Below, in pieces: positions 1 through 8,939 of a stretch of DNA of 64,000 nt. How positions within the stretch are numbered: position 1 is the first letter of the stretch; every line of letters begins with the position of its first letter. The stretch lies in contig NZ_JAHZPJ010000005.1 of the NCBI RefSeq assembly GCF_019929345.1, forward strand, positions 49,278-113,277. Reading direction: 5' to 3'. The translations under genes were made by a program, and so were the position numbers. This DNA comes from Streptococcus oralis (GTDB lineage Bacteria > Bacillota > Bacilli > Lactobacillales > Streptococcaceae). Below the pieces are notes generated by a model. That model worked only from the letters and a program-made list of their open reading frames with translations. It ran no database searches and was not told where the DNA came from.

Positions 1-587
1 TGGATGCGCATGCCATCAAAGTCAGCACCACGGGCACCAGCAATCAACTCTTCCTCATCAGGCGCACCTTGCTGAATAGACTCTCGAACTTCTGCCATCA
101 ACTCAGCTGTTTTAATGGCTGTTCCGCTCGGAGCATCTTTTTTCTTGTCATGATGGAGCTCGATAATCTCCACATTTGGGAAATATTTGGCAGCCTGCGC
201 CGCAAATTGCATGAGCAAGACAGCTCCCAAGGCAAAGTTAGGAGCAATCAAGCCACCCAAATCTTGTTCACGGGAAAATGCTTTTAGCTCTGTAATTTCT
301 TCACTAGTAAAGCCTGTTGTTCCAACTACTGGAGCAAAGCTATTTTCGAGAGCAAAGCGTGTATTTTCGTAGGCAACGGCTGGTGTGGTAAAATCTACCC
401 AAACATCCGCTTCAAAACCAACCAAGTCAGCCTTATCATTGAAGACAGGAATTCCCTGCCATTCTGACTCAGACTCAAAAGGATCCAAAACTGCAACCAA
501 GTCCAAGTCTGGATCAGCCAAGACCATCTGGCAGGCAGCTTGGCCCATTTTTCCCTTAAAACCGGCAATAATTACTCGAATACTCAT
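1..587 (-). CDS. dapB: 4-hydroxy-tetrahydrodipicolinate reductase (3' end outside window)
   Basis: Reduces hydroxy-tetrahydrodipicolinate with NAD(P)H in the lysine/diaminopimelate pathway that supplies peptidoglycan precursors; cytoplasmic. Translating the minus strand from the ATG at 587 gives [18 protein letters not shown], the Rossmann dinucleotide-binding start of DapB. It continues through VVGTTGF and the catalytic-region [15 protein letters not shown], where the His pair and the K-x-D-A-P-S-G-T signature are intact. About 195 of roughly 255 residues are visible; the C-terminus lies left of base 1. Identification is firm. The gene sits downstream of degV on the same strand. Confidence 0.95.
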   Translation of the reverse strand, partial: MSIRVIIAGFKGKMGQAACQMVLADPDLDLVAVLDPFESESEWQGIPVFNDKADLVGFEADVWVDFTTPAVAYENTRFALENSFAPVVGTTGFTSEEITELKAFSREQDLGGLIAPNFALGAVLLMQFAAQAAKYFPNVEIIELHHDKKKDAPSGTAIKTAELMAEVRESIQQGAPDEEELIAGARGADFDGMRI

Positions 588-597
588 CTCTACTCCT

Positions 598-850
598 GAC
601 TAAGATACAAAGCCTGTAAGAACACAAAGTGAAAATAGGAGTTCTGATCAAGGAGTGCCTACTCCTTGGAAGAACTATCTTTTTCACACAGGGTTCCAGG
701 CGTGTTCAATTATCAAAATACAAAGGACGTTAGCTGCCCATGAAAAATAGGGAATGGCGCTGACTTTCCATGAAAGGCAAGACAGGCATCTTTTTTCAAG
801 AGGCAGGTAGGCCGTGTTCAATTGCTAAGATACAAAACTTGTAAGAACAA
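598..850. repeat. Intergenic imperfect direct repeats between degV and dapB
   Basis: This gap holds three related fragments. A variant of AAGATACAAA-n-CTTGTAAGAACA occurs near 602-625 and again near 827-850. A CGTGTTCAATT-n-AARATACAAA variant occurs near 702-725 and again near 813-835. The text between them has no good ORF. I read it as a locally duplicated non-coding repeat of unknown type. It does not match the BOX consensus that I recognise at 33831-33936. Confidence 0.4.
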
Positions 851-851
851 T

Positions 852-1700
852 TTAGACGATTGGTGTATAGCTCAAGGCGATACTACCTTCTCCAAGGTGG
901 GTCCCAATGACACTACCAAAGGTTTCAATTGGAATTTCAGTAGTCACACCACTCTCTATCAAAAGCTGACGTAAATCCGCTGCCTTTTGAGGAGCATTGC
1001 CATGGATGACTGTTATACGGTAGTCCCCATCTTTTGTCAACTCCTTGATGATTTCTACCAGACGTTTGATTGCTTTCTTTTCTGTACGAACTTTTTCGTA
1101 AACTTCAATCACACCTTGGTCATTAAAGTAAAGGATAGGCTTGATACTGAGGAGATTTCCTAAGATGGCTGCCCCATTTGACAAACGTCCTCCCTTAACC
1201 AAGTGGTCGAGGTCATCTACTATGATAAAGGCTGAATTATCAGCAATTTGGATAGCCAACTTCTCCTGAATCTGGGCAAAATCATCACCTTGTTCTGCCC
1301 ATTCAAAAGCACTCTCTACCATAAATCCTAGAGGGGAGCTTGTGATATGGGTATCTGGAAAGGCAATGGTCAAGCCATCATACTCATCCAACATGTATTG
1401 GATATTCTGATAAAAGCCTGAAATTCCTGACGAAAGAAAGAGTCCCAAGACATGAGTATACCCCTCATCTTTCAAGGAACTTAGAATCTCATCCAATTTG
1501 GCAATACTTGGTTGACTAGTTTTAGGCAATTCTGCAGACTGAGCCATTTTTTGATAAAATTCCTCAGCAGTCAGATTGATACCTTCGATATACTCCTCCC
1601 CATCAATATTGACAGGAATATCCAAGACAAATAGATTCTCTCTTTGCAGCGTCTTCTCCTCTAAATAGGCTGAAGAATCTGTAATGACAGCTAATTTCAT
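852..1700 (-). CDS. DegV family fatty acid-binding protein
   Basis: DegV (EDD fold) proteins bind a fatty acid between two alpha/beta domains. In Gram-positives they act as fatty-acid-binding subunits (FakB-type) for the kinase FakA, which feeds exogenous acids into phospholipid synthesis. The 282-residue product starts [13 protein letters not shown], with the typical TDS motif, followed by KTSQPS near residue 60, the loop whose Ser contacts the acyl carboxylate. The C-terminus has the conserved [12 protein letters not shown]. Length matches the family. It follows the DUF1149 gene with a 2-base gap, so the two are probably co-transcribed. The exact fatty acid specificity and the pairing with FakA are inferred. 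Confidence 0.9.
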   Translation of the reverse strand: MKLAVITDSSAYLEEKTLQRENLFVLDIPVNIDGEEYIEGINLTAEEFYQKMAQSAELPKTSQPSIAKLDEILSSLKDEGYTHVLGLFLSSGISGFYQNIQYMLDEYDGLTIAFPDTHITSSPLGFMVESAFEWAEQGDDFAQIQEKLAIQIADNSAFIIVDDLDHLVKGGRLSNGAAILGNLLSIKPILYFNDQGVIEVYEKVRTEKKAIKRLVEIIKELTKDGDYRITVIHGNAPQKAADLRQLLIESGVTTEIPIETFGSVIGTHLGEGSIALSYTPIV

Positions 1701-1702
1701 GA

Positions 1703-2077
1703 CTAAAACTCCAAATTGATCCCTGGAAGATCCAAGGCGATTTCTGTTACTTCATACGTCAAACGGTTGAGCATGTTCAAGCATGGACGTGCCAAGTTTT
1801 CAACTTCTTCTTGGTTAAATTCGCTTGGTTCGTTGACAATTCGACCTTCCACATGGTTAACTTGGGAAATCGTTCCACTGATGACAAATTTGTCAAAGAC
1901 AATCATGAAACTCAAGATAACGACAAGCGAAGTCACTTGGTTTTCTTGGTCATGTTGGAGTAACTGAAAGTTCACGTCTACCTTGGTTTCAGGAGCTCCA
2001 TTTTCATTTTCCCATTCAAAGTTACGAGCATCAAAGTGATACTGGCTAACAAATTCTTGTTCTCGTTTAAGATTCAT
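1703..2077 (-). CDS. DUF1149 family protein
   Basis: A 124-residue cytoplasmic protein with no signal peptide or membrane segment. Sequence landmarks ([19 protein letters not shown] at the N-terminus, [21 protein letters not shown] near the end) match the DUF1149 family of streptococci and lactobacilli. That family has a SecB-like fold, but no biochemical role is established that I know of. It lies between glmM and degV on the same strand and nearly abuts degV. The ribosome-binding site GGGAGAG lies just upstream of the ATG. Confidence 0.85.
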   Translation of the reverse strand: MNLKREQEFVSQYHFDARNFEWENENGAPETKVDVNFQLLQHDQENQVTSLVVILSFMIVFDKFVISGTISQVNHVEGRIVNEPSEFNQEEVENLARPCLNMLNRLTYEVTEIALDLPGINLEF

Positions 2078-2150
2078 TTTTCTCTCCCATTGCTACAATT
2101 TACTATGCAATTGTACCACATTTTTATCATTTCATCTAGTTTTCTAGGTT

Positions 2151-3503
2151 TTAGTCAATTCCGATTTCATCTTTAACAACAGCAGCAATCGTATCTACAT
2201 AGTAGTTAACTTCTTCTGTTGTAGGGGCTTCCGCCATGACGCGCAAGAGGGGTTCTGTTCCACTTGGGCGGACAAGGATACGACCGTTACCTGCCATCTC
2301 TTCTTCCATCTTTTCGATGATTGCCTTGATGGCTGGTACTTCCATAGCCTTTTCTTTCATGGCATTTTCCACTCGGATATTCACCAGTTTTTGTGGGTAA
2401 ATCGCCACTTCTGATGCTAGTTGAGACAAGCTCTTGCCTGTTTCTTTCATGATTTTAGTCAATTGGACAGCTGATAATTGACCATCACCAGTTGTATTGT
2501 AATCCATCAAGATAACGTGACCAGACTGTTCACCACCAAGGTTGTAGCCTGATTTTCTCATTTCTTCAACGACATAGCGGTCACCAACTGCAGTCACTGC
2601 CTTGTTAATGCCAGCACTCTCCAAGGCCTTATGGAAACCAAGGTTAGACATAACCGTTGTCACGATGGTGTTTTGGGCCAACTGGCCTTTTTCAGAAAGG
2701 TATTTCCCGATGATATACATGATCTTATCACCATCGACGATGTCGCCATTTTCATCAACAGCAATTAAACGGTCACTGTCTCCGTCAAAGGCCAAACCAA
2801 TAGCTGACTGGCTTTCTTTGACCACTTCTTGAAGAGCTTCTGGGTGTGTTGAACCCACATTCAAGTTGATATTAAGACCATCTGGTGTCTCACCGATAAC
2901 AGTTATTTGAGCCCCAAGGTCTGCAAAGATTTGACGAGCACTTGTAGATGCTGCACCGTTTGCAGTGTCCAAGGCCACTTTCATTCCCTCAAGAGGAGTT
3001 CCGGTTGAAACAAGGTAGCCTTCATACTTGCGTAAACCTTCTGGATAGTCCACTAAGGTTCCTAAACCTTCTGCACTTGGACGAGGAAGAGTATCTTCAG
3101 CAGCATCTAGCAAGGCTTCGATTTCTGCTTCTTTGTCGTCATCAAGTTTGAAGCCATCCCCACCAAAGAATTTAATTCCATTATCAAGGGCTGGGTTGTG
3201 GCTAGCGGAAATCATGACACCTGCACTGGCTCCCTCAGTTTTGACCAAATAAGCTACTGCTGGTGTCGCAAGGACACCGAGTTTGTAGACGTGAATTCCT
3301 ACAGAGAGAAGACCTGCCACCAAGGCAGATTCTAGCATTTCTCCTGAGATACGTGTATCACGTCCTACAAAAACTTTAGGGGCTTCCGTTTCGTGTTGGC
3401 TAAGGACATAACCACCAAAACGTCCCAGTTTAAAGGCCAATTCTGGTGTCAGTTCTACGTTTGCTTCTCCACGGACTCCATCGGTCCCAAAATATTTACC
3501 CAT
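2151..3503 (-). CDS. glmM: Phosphoglucosamine mutase
   Basis: Converts glucosamine-6-phosphate to glucosamine-1-phosphate for UDP-GlcNAc and peptidoglycan synthesis. The 450-residue product starts [12 protein letters not shown]. The phosphoserine site is ISASHNP (Ser about 101) and the metal loop is AFDGDSDR near 240. The phosphate-binding [11 protein letters not shown] is near the C-terminus. An in-frame ATG at 3515 has AAAGG directly abutting it, so the ATG at 3503, spaced correctly from that Shine-Dalgarno sequence, is the better start. The gene follows cdaA-cdaR, the conserved cdaA-cdaR-glmM arrangement of Firmicutes in which GlmM binds and restrains CdaA. Confidence 0.96.
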   Translation of the reverse strand: MGKYFGTDGVRGEANVELTPELAFKLGRFGGYVLSQHETEAPKVFVGRDTRISGEMLESALVAGLLSVGIHVYKLGVLATPAVAYLVKTEGASAGVMISASHNPALDNGIKFFGGDGFKLDDDKEAEIEALLDAAEDTLPRPSAEGLGTLVDYPEGLRKYEGYLVSTGTPLEGMKVALDTANGAASTSARQIFADLGAQITVIGETPDGLNINLNVGSTHPEALQEVVKESQSAIGLAFDGDSDRLIAVDENGDIVDGDKIMYIIGKYLSEKGQLAQNTIVTTVMSNLGFHKALESAGINKAVTAVGDRYVVEEMRKSGYNLGGEQSGHVILMDYNTTGDGQLSAVQLTKIMKETGKSLSQLASEVAIYPQKLVNIRVENAMKEKAMEVPAIKAIIEKMEEEMAGNGRILVRPSGTEPLLRVMAEAPTTEEVNYYVDTIAAVVKDEIGID

Positions 3504-3531
3504 TTTATTTATCATCCTTTTCTATTATTTA

Positions 3532-4314
3532 TTATTGTTTAGACGAATCTGATTTCGTTTCTGAACTCGTTGAAGACGAACTGCTCTCTGAGGAACTTGT
3601 TGACGAGTTACTCGAACTAGACGCTGCTGTTTTTGTTGTAATTTTCATAGTCGTGTCAAATGGCATAATAACGCTTGGTAAGACATTTCCATTTTTATCA
3701 ACTGCTTGAAGAGGAACAGAAGCCGAGTAGTTGCCTGTTATCCGTTCACTCGTCGGTAAGATGGCAATGACACGATCTACTCTAGAGAGAGTCTCCTCGT
3801 CACTAATAACCGTTACTTTTTCATCTGACACAGTGACTGTATCGATTTTCACACGAGAATCAACCTGGCTAGGGTCAATCTCTGGCACAACGATTACATT
3901 ATCTCGTTTTGCTTTTTTACCGACCTTGACTGTTATCTTTTGCGGTGTCGCAACAGCCGTCAAACCACTCGGTAAATTTTCAATTGTTAAGGGAACTTCG
4001 ATGGTCCCAACACTAGCATCGGTTAAGTCAGCTGTCACCTTGAATTTACGCGTACTTTCCTGCATTTCGCTTGCCAAAGCAACTCGATTGGAACCTGTCA
4101 AAAAAACCGTTACTTCTGACGTAAAGCCACTAATAAAGTACTGTTCACTGTCATAGCGGATATCAATTGGGACATTGAGTACTGTATTGGTATAGGTTTC
4201 CGTCCGCACCTGTCTGGCACTATTGCTATTCTGGTAGTTTGTAGAAGTTGCATAGATAAAAAGGATGCAGGCGAAAAAGAAGGAAGAAATGATATAAAGA
4301 CTATTTTTTCTCAT
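3532..4314 (-). CDS. cdaR: CdaA regulator, YbbR-domain membrane-anchored protein
   Basis: Single N-terminal transmembrane segment (about residues 6-24, IISSFFFACILFIYA) followed by extracellular YbbR-type repeats. The tail is serine-rich and low-complexity, over roughly the last 30 residues. CdaR binds the diadenylate cyclase CdaA at the membrane and modulates c-di-AMP output. Its start overlaps the end of cdaA by 14 bases, indicating translational coupling, and glmM follows within 30 bases. At 260 residues it is shorter than Bacillus CdaR, which has more YbbR repeats; this is usual for streptococci. Confidence 0.9.
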   Translation of the reverse strand: MRKNSLYIISSFFFACILFIYATSTNYQNSNSARQVRTETYTNTVLNVPIDIRYDSEQYFISGFTSEVTVFLTGSNRVALASEMQESTRKFKVTADLTDASVGTIEVPLTIENLPSGLTAVATPQKITVKVGKKAKRDNVIVVPEIDPSQVDSRVKIDTVTVSDEKVTVISDEETLSRVDRVIAILPTSERITGNYSASVPLQAVDKNGNVLPSVIMPFDTTMKITTKTAASSSSNSSTSSSESSSSSTSSETKSDSSKQ

Positions 4315-5158
4315 GTTTCAATCCTCCTAGCAAGCGCTCTTTCAAACCATGTTTTTCCTCTGATGTTGGAAGCAGGATTCTTCTCAATTCAGATTCAAAC
4401 TCTTCCAAGGTCAAATCGTGCTTAAAGACTCCATTATAGGTGATTGAGATTCCACCTGTTTCCTCCGAAACCACAAAGGTAAGAGCATCTGATACTTCCG
4501 ACAAACCAATCGCCGCCCTGTGGCGTGTCCCAAACTCTTTGGAAATCTCTGTATTTTCAGTTAGTGGCAGATAGGCTGAGGTGACGGCAATCCGATCTTC
4601 TCGGATAATGACCGCTCCGTCGTGTAAGGGAGTGTTGGGAATAAAGATATTGATGAGCAATTCAGCTGAAATCTTTGCATCTAGGGGAATCCCCGTCGAG
4701 ATGTATTCCTGCAAGGTTCTCACTCGCTGAACTGCTACCAGCGCACCAATCTTACGCGGGCTCATGTACTCGACTGATTTGACAAAGGCACGAATCATCT
4801 GCTCTTCTGCGCTAATCGGAGCATTGGAAAAGAAATCCGTTGCCCGCCCCAACCGTTCCAAACCTGTCCGAATCTCTGGTGAAAAGATGACTACTGCTGC
4901 AATAACCCCATAGGTGATGATTTGATTGATCAACCAAGAAATAGTCGTTAAACCAATCATATTGGACAGAATTTGAGCTAGAATGAAGACCAAAACTCCC
5001 CGCACCAAGATCATGATTTTAGTACCTGCAATGGCCTTTGTAAAATGATACAAAATATAAGTCACAATCAAAATATCAATCAGATTGATGACTATAGTCC
5101 AAGGGCTTGAAAACAAACTCGTCCAGTACTGTAAGTTGGAAAATTGCTGAAAATTCAT
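4301..5158 (-). CDS. cdaA: Diadenylate cyclase (c-di-AMP synthase)
   Basis: Makes c-di-AMP from two ATP at the cytoplasmic face of the membrane; the messenger controls potassium and osmolyte transport and wall homeostasis. From the ATG at 5158 the product is 285 residues: three N-terminal hydrophobic helices (about 20-40, 47-67, 75-95), then the DAC domain. The catalytic DGA motif is at 180-182 and the RHR motif (GTRHRAA) at about 210-216. The reading frame is open further upstream to 5296, but only 5158 has a strong Shine-Dalgarno sequence (GGGAGGG), and the extra 46 residues would overlap the divergent reductase promoter. Confidence 0.95.
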   Translation of the reverse strand: MNFQQFSNLQYWTSLFSSPWTIVINLIDILIVTYILYHFTKAIAGTKIMILVRGVLVFILAQILSNMIGLTTISWLINQIITYGVIAAVVIFSPEIRTGLERLGRATDFFSNAPISAEEQMIRAFVKSVEYMSPRKIGALVAVQRVRTLQEYISTGIPLDAKISAELLINIFIPNTPLHDGAVIIREDRIAVTSAYLPLTENTEISKEFGTRHRAAIGLSEVSDALTFVVSEETGGISITYNGVFKHDLTLEEFESELRRILLPTSEEKHGLKERLLGGLKHEKK

Positions 5159-5294
5159 CCCTGGTTCCCTCCCTATCAAAACACGTTCCGTCCTATTATA
5201 CCATTTTCTAACAATTTTTTCCCTATCCCACTTCATTTTAATTTGATTAAAAATATGATAAAATAAACTGACTAGAAAAAACGAAGGAGAAATC

Positions 5295-6263
5295 ATGTCT
5301 CAACTCTATGATATTACCATTGTAGGTGGCGGTCCCGTCGGCCTCTTTGCTGCCTTTTACGCCCACCTACGCCAAGCCAAAGTCCAAATCATCGACTCTC
5401 TTCCCCAGCTCGGTGGTCAACCAGCCATCCTCTACCCTGAGAAGCAAATCCTTGATGTGCCAGGTTTTCCAAACTTAACTGGAGAAGAGTTGACCAATCG
5501 CTTGATTGAACAGCTAAACGGCTTTGAAACACCTGTTCATCTCAATGAAACTGTTCTTGAGATTGAAAAACAAGATCAAGGCTTTGCCATTACAACCTCT
5601 AAAGGTAGTCACCTGACTAAAACAGTTATCATTGCCATGGGGGGTGGCGCCTTTAAACCACGACCGCTTGAATTAGAGGGTGTTGAGGACTATGAAAATA
5701 TCCACTACCACGTGTCCAACATTCAACAATACGCAGGTAAGAAAGTAACCATTCTCGGTGGTGGGGACTCAGCAGTGGACTGGGCTCTAGCTTTTGAAAA
5801 AATTGCGCCAACTACACTTGTTCACCGTCGAGATAACTTCCGCGCCTTGGAACACAGTGTGCAAGCCCTGCAAGAATCATCTGTAACTATCAAGACACCG
5901 TTCGTCCCTAGCCAACTTCTTGGAGATGGAAAAACACTCGATAAACTGGAAATCACCAAAGTCAAATCAGATGAAACCGAAACTATCGAAGTAGACCACC
6001 TCTTTGTCAACTACGGTTTCAAATCATCTGTCGGCAATCTTAAAAATTGGGGTCTGAACCTCAACCGTCACAAGATTATCGTCAACAGCAAGCAAGAATC
6101 CAGCCAAGCAGGTATCTATGCCATTGGGGACTGTTGCTACTATGAAGGTAAGATTGATTTGATCGCTACAGGACTGGGTGAAGCACCTACTGCCGTCAAT
6201 AATGCTATCAGCTACATCGACCCTGAGCAAAAAGTACAACCAAAACACTCGACAAGTCTATAA
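5295..6263 (+). CDS. Ferredoxin--NADP+ reductase, thioredoxin reductase-like (YumC type)
   Basis: FAD- and NADPH-binding flavoprotein that passes electrons between NADPH and ferredoxin or flavodoxin. The 322-residue product has the FAD motif VGGGPVGLFAAFYA at about 10-23, the NADP-binding LGGGDSAVDWA near 155 and a C-terminal YAIGDCC...ATGLGEAPTAVNNA. It lacks the redox-active CxxC of true thioredoxin reductase, which supports the type-2 FNR call. Start is set by AAGGAG 7-8 bases upstream of the ATG. It is divergent from cdaA. A 4Fe-4S ferredoxin at 16.6 kb is a possible partner, though that is only inference. Confidence 0.9.
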   Translation: MSQLYDITIVGGGPVGLFAAFYAHLRQAKVQIIDSLPQLGGQPAILYPEKQILDVPGFPNLTGEELTNRLIEQLNGFETPVHLNETVLEIEKQDQGFAITTSKGSHLTKTVIIAMGGGAFKPRPLELEGVEDYENIHYHVSNIQQYAGKKVTILGGGDSAVDWALAFEKIAPTTLVHRRDNFRALEHSVQALQESSVTIKTPFVPSQLLGDGKTLDKLEITKVKSDETETIEVDHLFVNYGFKSSVGNLKNWGLNLNRHKIIVNSKQESSQAGIYAIGDCCYYEGKIDLIATGLGEAPTAVNNAISYIDPEQKVQPKHSTSL

Positions 6264-6307
6264 GAAAACAACCACGGATCAACAATCCGTGGTTTTATAA
6301 TTCATCT
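6262..6307. repeat. Left direct repeat: copy of whiA 3' end plus terminator
   Basis: 46 bases that match 9426-9472 almost base for base, except for one substitution and the terminator loop. The right part, read on minus, is AGATGAATTATAA, the last codons (D-E-L-stop) of whiA, although whiA itself ends 3.1 kb away. The embedded hairpin, stem 6271-6279/6285-6293 with a 5-base loop and a short T run, serves as terminator for the reductase. Confidence 0.85.
6271..6298 (+). terminator. Rho-independent terminator after the reductase
   Basis: 9-bp perfect stem ACCACGGAT / ATCCGTGGT (6271-6279 / 6285-6293), loop CAACA, then TTTAT. It lies 8 bases after the reductase stop codon. Confidence 0.8.
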
Positions 6308-6336
6308 ATACTCCCTGATTTTTAAGTCTTCTATCT

Positions 6337-6639
6337 TTACTCCTCCAACACTTTCTCGTATTCTTTCTTTTTGCTATCTATGGTCTCAATAACTTTTGAG
6401 GCAAACTCGCCCTTCATAGATACATCTATTTTATTATTTACCGCGCTTAGACTTTCTTGGATACTATTAATGGTCAAACGAGTATTTTTCTTAGATTCTT
6501 GCTCGATTTGATTAATTTCATACTTTTTAGCAGGAGCCAATATCTGCCTAACAAATAAACGCTCAATTTCTTTTTCTATTTCACGAAAACCATCATCCAC
6601 ACCAGAGACAAAATCAAATATATAATTAAATAAATCCAT
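6337..6639 (-). CDS. Small helical protein, probable T7SS toxin partner (TlaB/Lap-like)
   Basis: A 100-residue, mostly charged, predicted all-helical protein (GFREIEKEIERLFVRQ near 17-32; long helix from about 65 to the end). It has no signal peptide or membrane segment. It is the last gene of the lipase operon, 5 bases after the coiled-coil gene. In staphylococcal TslA loci and LXG toxin loci, two such small helical proteins bind the helical targeting domain of the toxin and allow recruitment by the type VII secretion system. Assignment here rests on size, helicity and position, not on a recognised family, so the role is inference. Confidence 0.5.
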   Translation of the reverse strand: MDLFNYIFDFVSGVDDGFREIEKEIERLFVRQILAPAKKYEINQIEQESKKNTRLTINSIQESLSAVNNKIDVSMKGEFASKVIETIDSKKKEYEKVLEE

Positions 6640-6644
6640 CTGCG

Positions 6645-7034
6645 TTACTCTCTTTTATCTTGTATATGTCTTTGTTTAGCCAGAATTCGAGTTAGTTCTT
6701 CATCAAGCTCACGGTATTCTCGACTATATTTTTGTTTTGCTTTTATTTCTTCTATTTCTAGCTGATCAAGTCTTTTTCTATATGCTAAATCCATTTGCTG
6801 ACTATAATCTGTAGCTAGTTGATTCAGCTGATAGTGTAGCATAGAAGTGTCTCCTTCTATCTGACTCAGCATATGACTTGCTACTGTATGCTTTTCCTCA
6901 AGCATCCGACGCAAATCATTTAATCTATAATCACACTCTTCTTTTTCATTCTCTATTTTTTTGCGTGAGTGATAATAGTCTTCCTCCAATTTTTCTAATT
7001 GCCGTCTCTTTTTCCAAATCTCTTGGTCTATCAT
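6645..7034 (-). CDS. Coiled-coil protein, probable T7SS toxin partner (TlaA/Lap-like)
   Basis: About 129 residues, nearly all alpha-helical coiled coil rich in Lys, Glu and Arg (EIWKKRRQLEKLEEDYYHSR; long second helix from about residue 75). No export signal. The ATG at 7034 overlaps the lipase stop codon as ATGA, which favours it over the in-frame ATG at 7049 and implies translational coupling to the lipase. Size and helical-hairpin character resemble the Lap/WXG100-like adaptors that pair with type VII effectors (DUF3958-like is possible). The function is inferred from context. Confidence 0.5.
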   Translation of the reverse strand: MIDQEIWKKRRQLEKLEEDYYHSRKKIENEKEECDYRLNDLRRMLEEKHTVASHMLSQIEGDTSMLHYQLNQLATDYSQQMDLAYRKRLDQLEIEEIKAKQKYSREYRELDEELTRILAKQRHIQDKRE

Positions 7035-8281
7035 GTCAATTTTTTCCATTGTCTAAATTTTTCAGCCAACTCCTTATCTGTTTCTAATTTCTTTTGAATA
7101 CCTTTCTTGGTCTGAGTTTCTAAATCTATACAGTCTTTTTCCAATTGCGATATCTTATCAACAACTGGATCTAATAGTTTCTCAATAACCCCGATAGTCG
7201 TTTCATAGGTAGCTCCTCCTTCTATATATGCATTTTCCATTTCTGACGGACTAAGGATAAAGCCCCAAGGAACTTGTCTACGGGAAGCAAATACTTTTCT
7301 TGCATCTTCTACCGCTTCATCTCTTATACTTTTGATGATACTTTTTCCCTCTGTAGACATTAGACTGATGCTTGCTGCTGCAATACCTGCTTGCTCCGAA
7401 TCCAGGAACAATTGCTCTTCCTTTGTATAACCACCTTCTGATAGTTTCTCTTTGAGTAGTGTATAGTTATCCATCTGGAGTAAATAGTCATTATAAATGA
7501 CCGTACTGGTATTTGACAGTATTTTGATCTTCCCATTTTTATCCAGCTGGTAGCCATAAGTCATGTGTTGGTTCACAAAGTCTTCTTTTGTACTATCCAC
7601 GTAATAAACTAAGCCAACCGATCCGATACTTCCCTTGACCATATCCCTACCAACCATACTGATAGGATCATCTGGGTCAGCATAGTTATGGATCCTCGTC
7701 TTAATAGAGTCTACAACTTTCCTTTGTTCAGGGCTTAGTATCCTATAGATATCTGGGCCGTTATAGATATAAGCCTGTTGGATACGTTTGACTTGATCTG
7801 CCTGTAGGGCAGCCATAGAATACTGAGCATCCATAGAACCGAGTGAATGCCCATAGACATTAATTTTGGCATTGGGATATTTTTCCATGATGTCTTTTAA
7901 TGCTCTTGCAGAAGCCTTTAGCTGTTCGGTAGACTTGTCTTGATAGCTAGGGTCTTTTTGCAACATAATTCTCTTGGCTATAACTGCATCGTTTTCTGCC
8001 CAGTCATTCCAGAAATCCGCTGTTTCTTCCCAAAAATGATCTGGACCCGTAGAACCACGAAAAAGGACCGTTACTTCCTGTACCTTATCAGCTTTTTCAT
8101 TGGGATTTTTTACAACTGCATAAACCTGTTCGCCAGCTCCTGTAGTATTGTTGTAGACTTGGGTGACAGTGCCAAGTTCTCTTTCATATTGGTCATATAA
8201 AGTTCTTTCCTCGCCCATATTATCCTGATACTCTGCCATTGCAGTTTGAAGGTTATTTTCTTTAATATAATTTTGTGTCAT
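7031..8281 (-). CDS. Alpha/beta-hydrolase lipase with C-terminal helical domain, TslA-like T7SS toxin candidate
   Basis: 416 residues. The N-terminal half is a lipase/esterase domain: FRGST oxyanion region near 74-78, nucleophile elbow GHSLGS at 144-149 (Ser146), an aspartate in ADPDDPIS near 201-208, and a histidine in NQHMTYGY (His239), giving a plausible Ser-Asp-His triad. There is no N-terminal signal peptide. The C-terminal ~110 residues (VIEKLLDPVVDKISQLEKD onward) are helical and coiled-coil. Lipase first and helical secretion domain last is the reversed order described for the staphylococcal type VII lipase toxin TslA. Its start overlaps an upstream DUF1310-like lipoprotein gene as ATGA, matching the immunity-toxin order of TslA loci. 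It could instead be a cytoplasmic lipase; secretion is untested. Confidence 0.7.
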   Translation of the reverse strand: MTQNYIKENNLQTAMAEYQDNMGEERTLYDQYERELGTVTQVYNNTTGAGEQVYAVVKNPNEKADKVQEVTVLFRGSTGPDHFWEETADFWNDWAENDAVIAKRIMLQKDPSYQDKSTEQLKASARALKDIMEKYPNAKINVYGHSLGSMDAQYSMAALQADQVKRIQQAYIYNGPDIYRILSPEQRKVVDSIKTRIHNYADPDDPISMVGRDMVKGSIGSVGLVYYVDSTKEDFVNQHMTYGYQLDKNGKIKILSNTSTVIYNDYLLQMDNYTLLKEKLSEGGYTKEEQLFLDSEQAGIAAASISLMSTEGKSIIKSIRDEAVEDARKVFASRRQVPWGFILSPSEMENAYIEGGATYETTIGVIEKLLDPVVDKISQLEKDCIDLETQTKKGIQKKLETDKELAEKFRQWKKLT

Positions 8282-8673
8282 TCATTATTTCCTTTCAAAA
8301 GTTTGGATAATTTTGGTGAAGTAGAATAATATGCTGAATGGTATGAGCCATCTTTGTTTTCAATCAAATTATAATTTATATTTAATTCATTATCTTTGTT
8401 GATAACCACCGAAACCATCAATCCTCCCATTGGATTATAATCTAAGCTACTTTCATCAACAACATAATCCTGGATGACACCTGCATTAGTAAATGCATTA
8501 GGATCTTTCGATTTCATAAAATGTTCATAAACCTTCTTCGCCTCATCGCTGGTCGCGATGGCAAGCATTTCTTGTTTCTTTTGGTATTGGTGCATGCTAC
8601 AACCTCCTATTGTGATTCCAATTACTGCTAAAATGCTGAATAAAATAATCATACTTTTTTTAGGTTTTTTCAT
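8278..8673 (-). CDS. DUF1310-like lipoprotein, probable immunity protein
   Basis: 131 residues. Lipoprotein signal: positively charged MKKPKKS, hydrophobic stretch IILFSILAVIGITI, then a lipobox-like IGGC with Cys near residue 25. The mature part (YNPMGGLMVSVVINKD) matches the DUF1310 family of Gram-positive lipoproteins with a cystatin-like fold. In TslA systems, surface lipoproteins bind and neutralise the lipase. It ends with an ATGA overlap into the lipase gene and has its own -10-like TATACT about 45 bases upstream of the start. About 60% identical by eye to the copy at 8936-9331, with near-identical signal peptides. Confidence 0.7.
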   Translation of the reverse strand: MKKPKKSMIILFSILAVIGITIGGCSMHQYQKKQEMLAIATSDEAKKVYEHFMKSKDPNAFTNAGVIQDYVVDESSLDYNPMGGLMVSVVINKDNELNINYNLIENKDGSYHSAYYSTSPKLSKLLKGNNE

Positions 8674-8720
8674 GGCGCCTCCTTTATGCTATCCTATCAA
8701 TAAATTAGGGACTAACTTAC

Positions 8721-8939
8721 TCATAGTATAGCATAATTTTCCTCTACATCCTCAGCTTCTTCGTCAGAATTTTTTACAACTGCATAAACCTGCTCACCAG
8801 CTCCTGTGGTATTGTTGTAGACTTGGGTGACCGTGCCAAGTTCTCTTTCATATTGGTCCTTAACCTCATGATTAATTGAGTTATCGTTATATTCAGTCAT
8901 TGCTATCTGAAGATGTGAATCATCGACATATTTTCTCAT
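8721..8939 (-). pseudogene. Truncated second lipase-toxin gene (N-terminal 72 residues only)
   Basis: Begins with an ATGA overlap after the upstream lipoprotein gene, exactly as the intact lipase does. Residues ~28-58 (DQYERELGTVTQVYNNTTGA and onward) are identical to residues 30-59 of the intact lipase. The first 27 residues are divergent. The protein stops after EENYAIL, where the intact one continues EVTVLFRGST, so no catalytic domain remains. The break falls at the -10-like element in front of the next lipoprotein gene. This looks like a deletion or recombination that fused the start of an older toxin to the next immunity-toxin unit. Confidence 0.75.
8725..8730 (-). promoter_or_regulatory. 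-10-like element TATACT before the second lipoprotein gene
   Basis: On minus the sequence reads GCTATACTATGAG, about 45 bases upstream of the ATG at 8673, with AAAGGAGG before the start. It overlaps the 3' end of the truncated toxin ORF. No convincing -35 hexamer is seen. Confidence 0.4.

Noticed and set aside
4301-5296. Longer CdaA start with 46 extra residues
   Set aside because: No ribosome-binding site, and it would cover the divergent reductase leader; the ATG at 5158 has GGGAGGG and gives the usual N-terminus.
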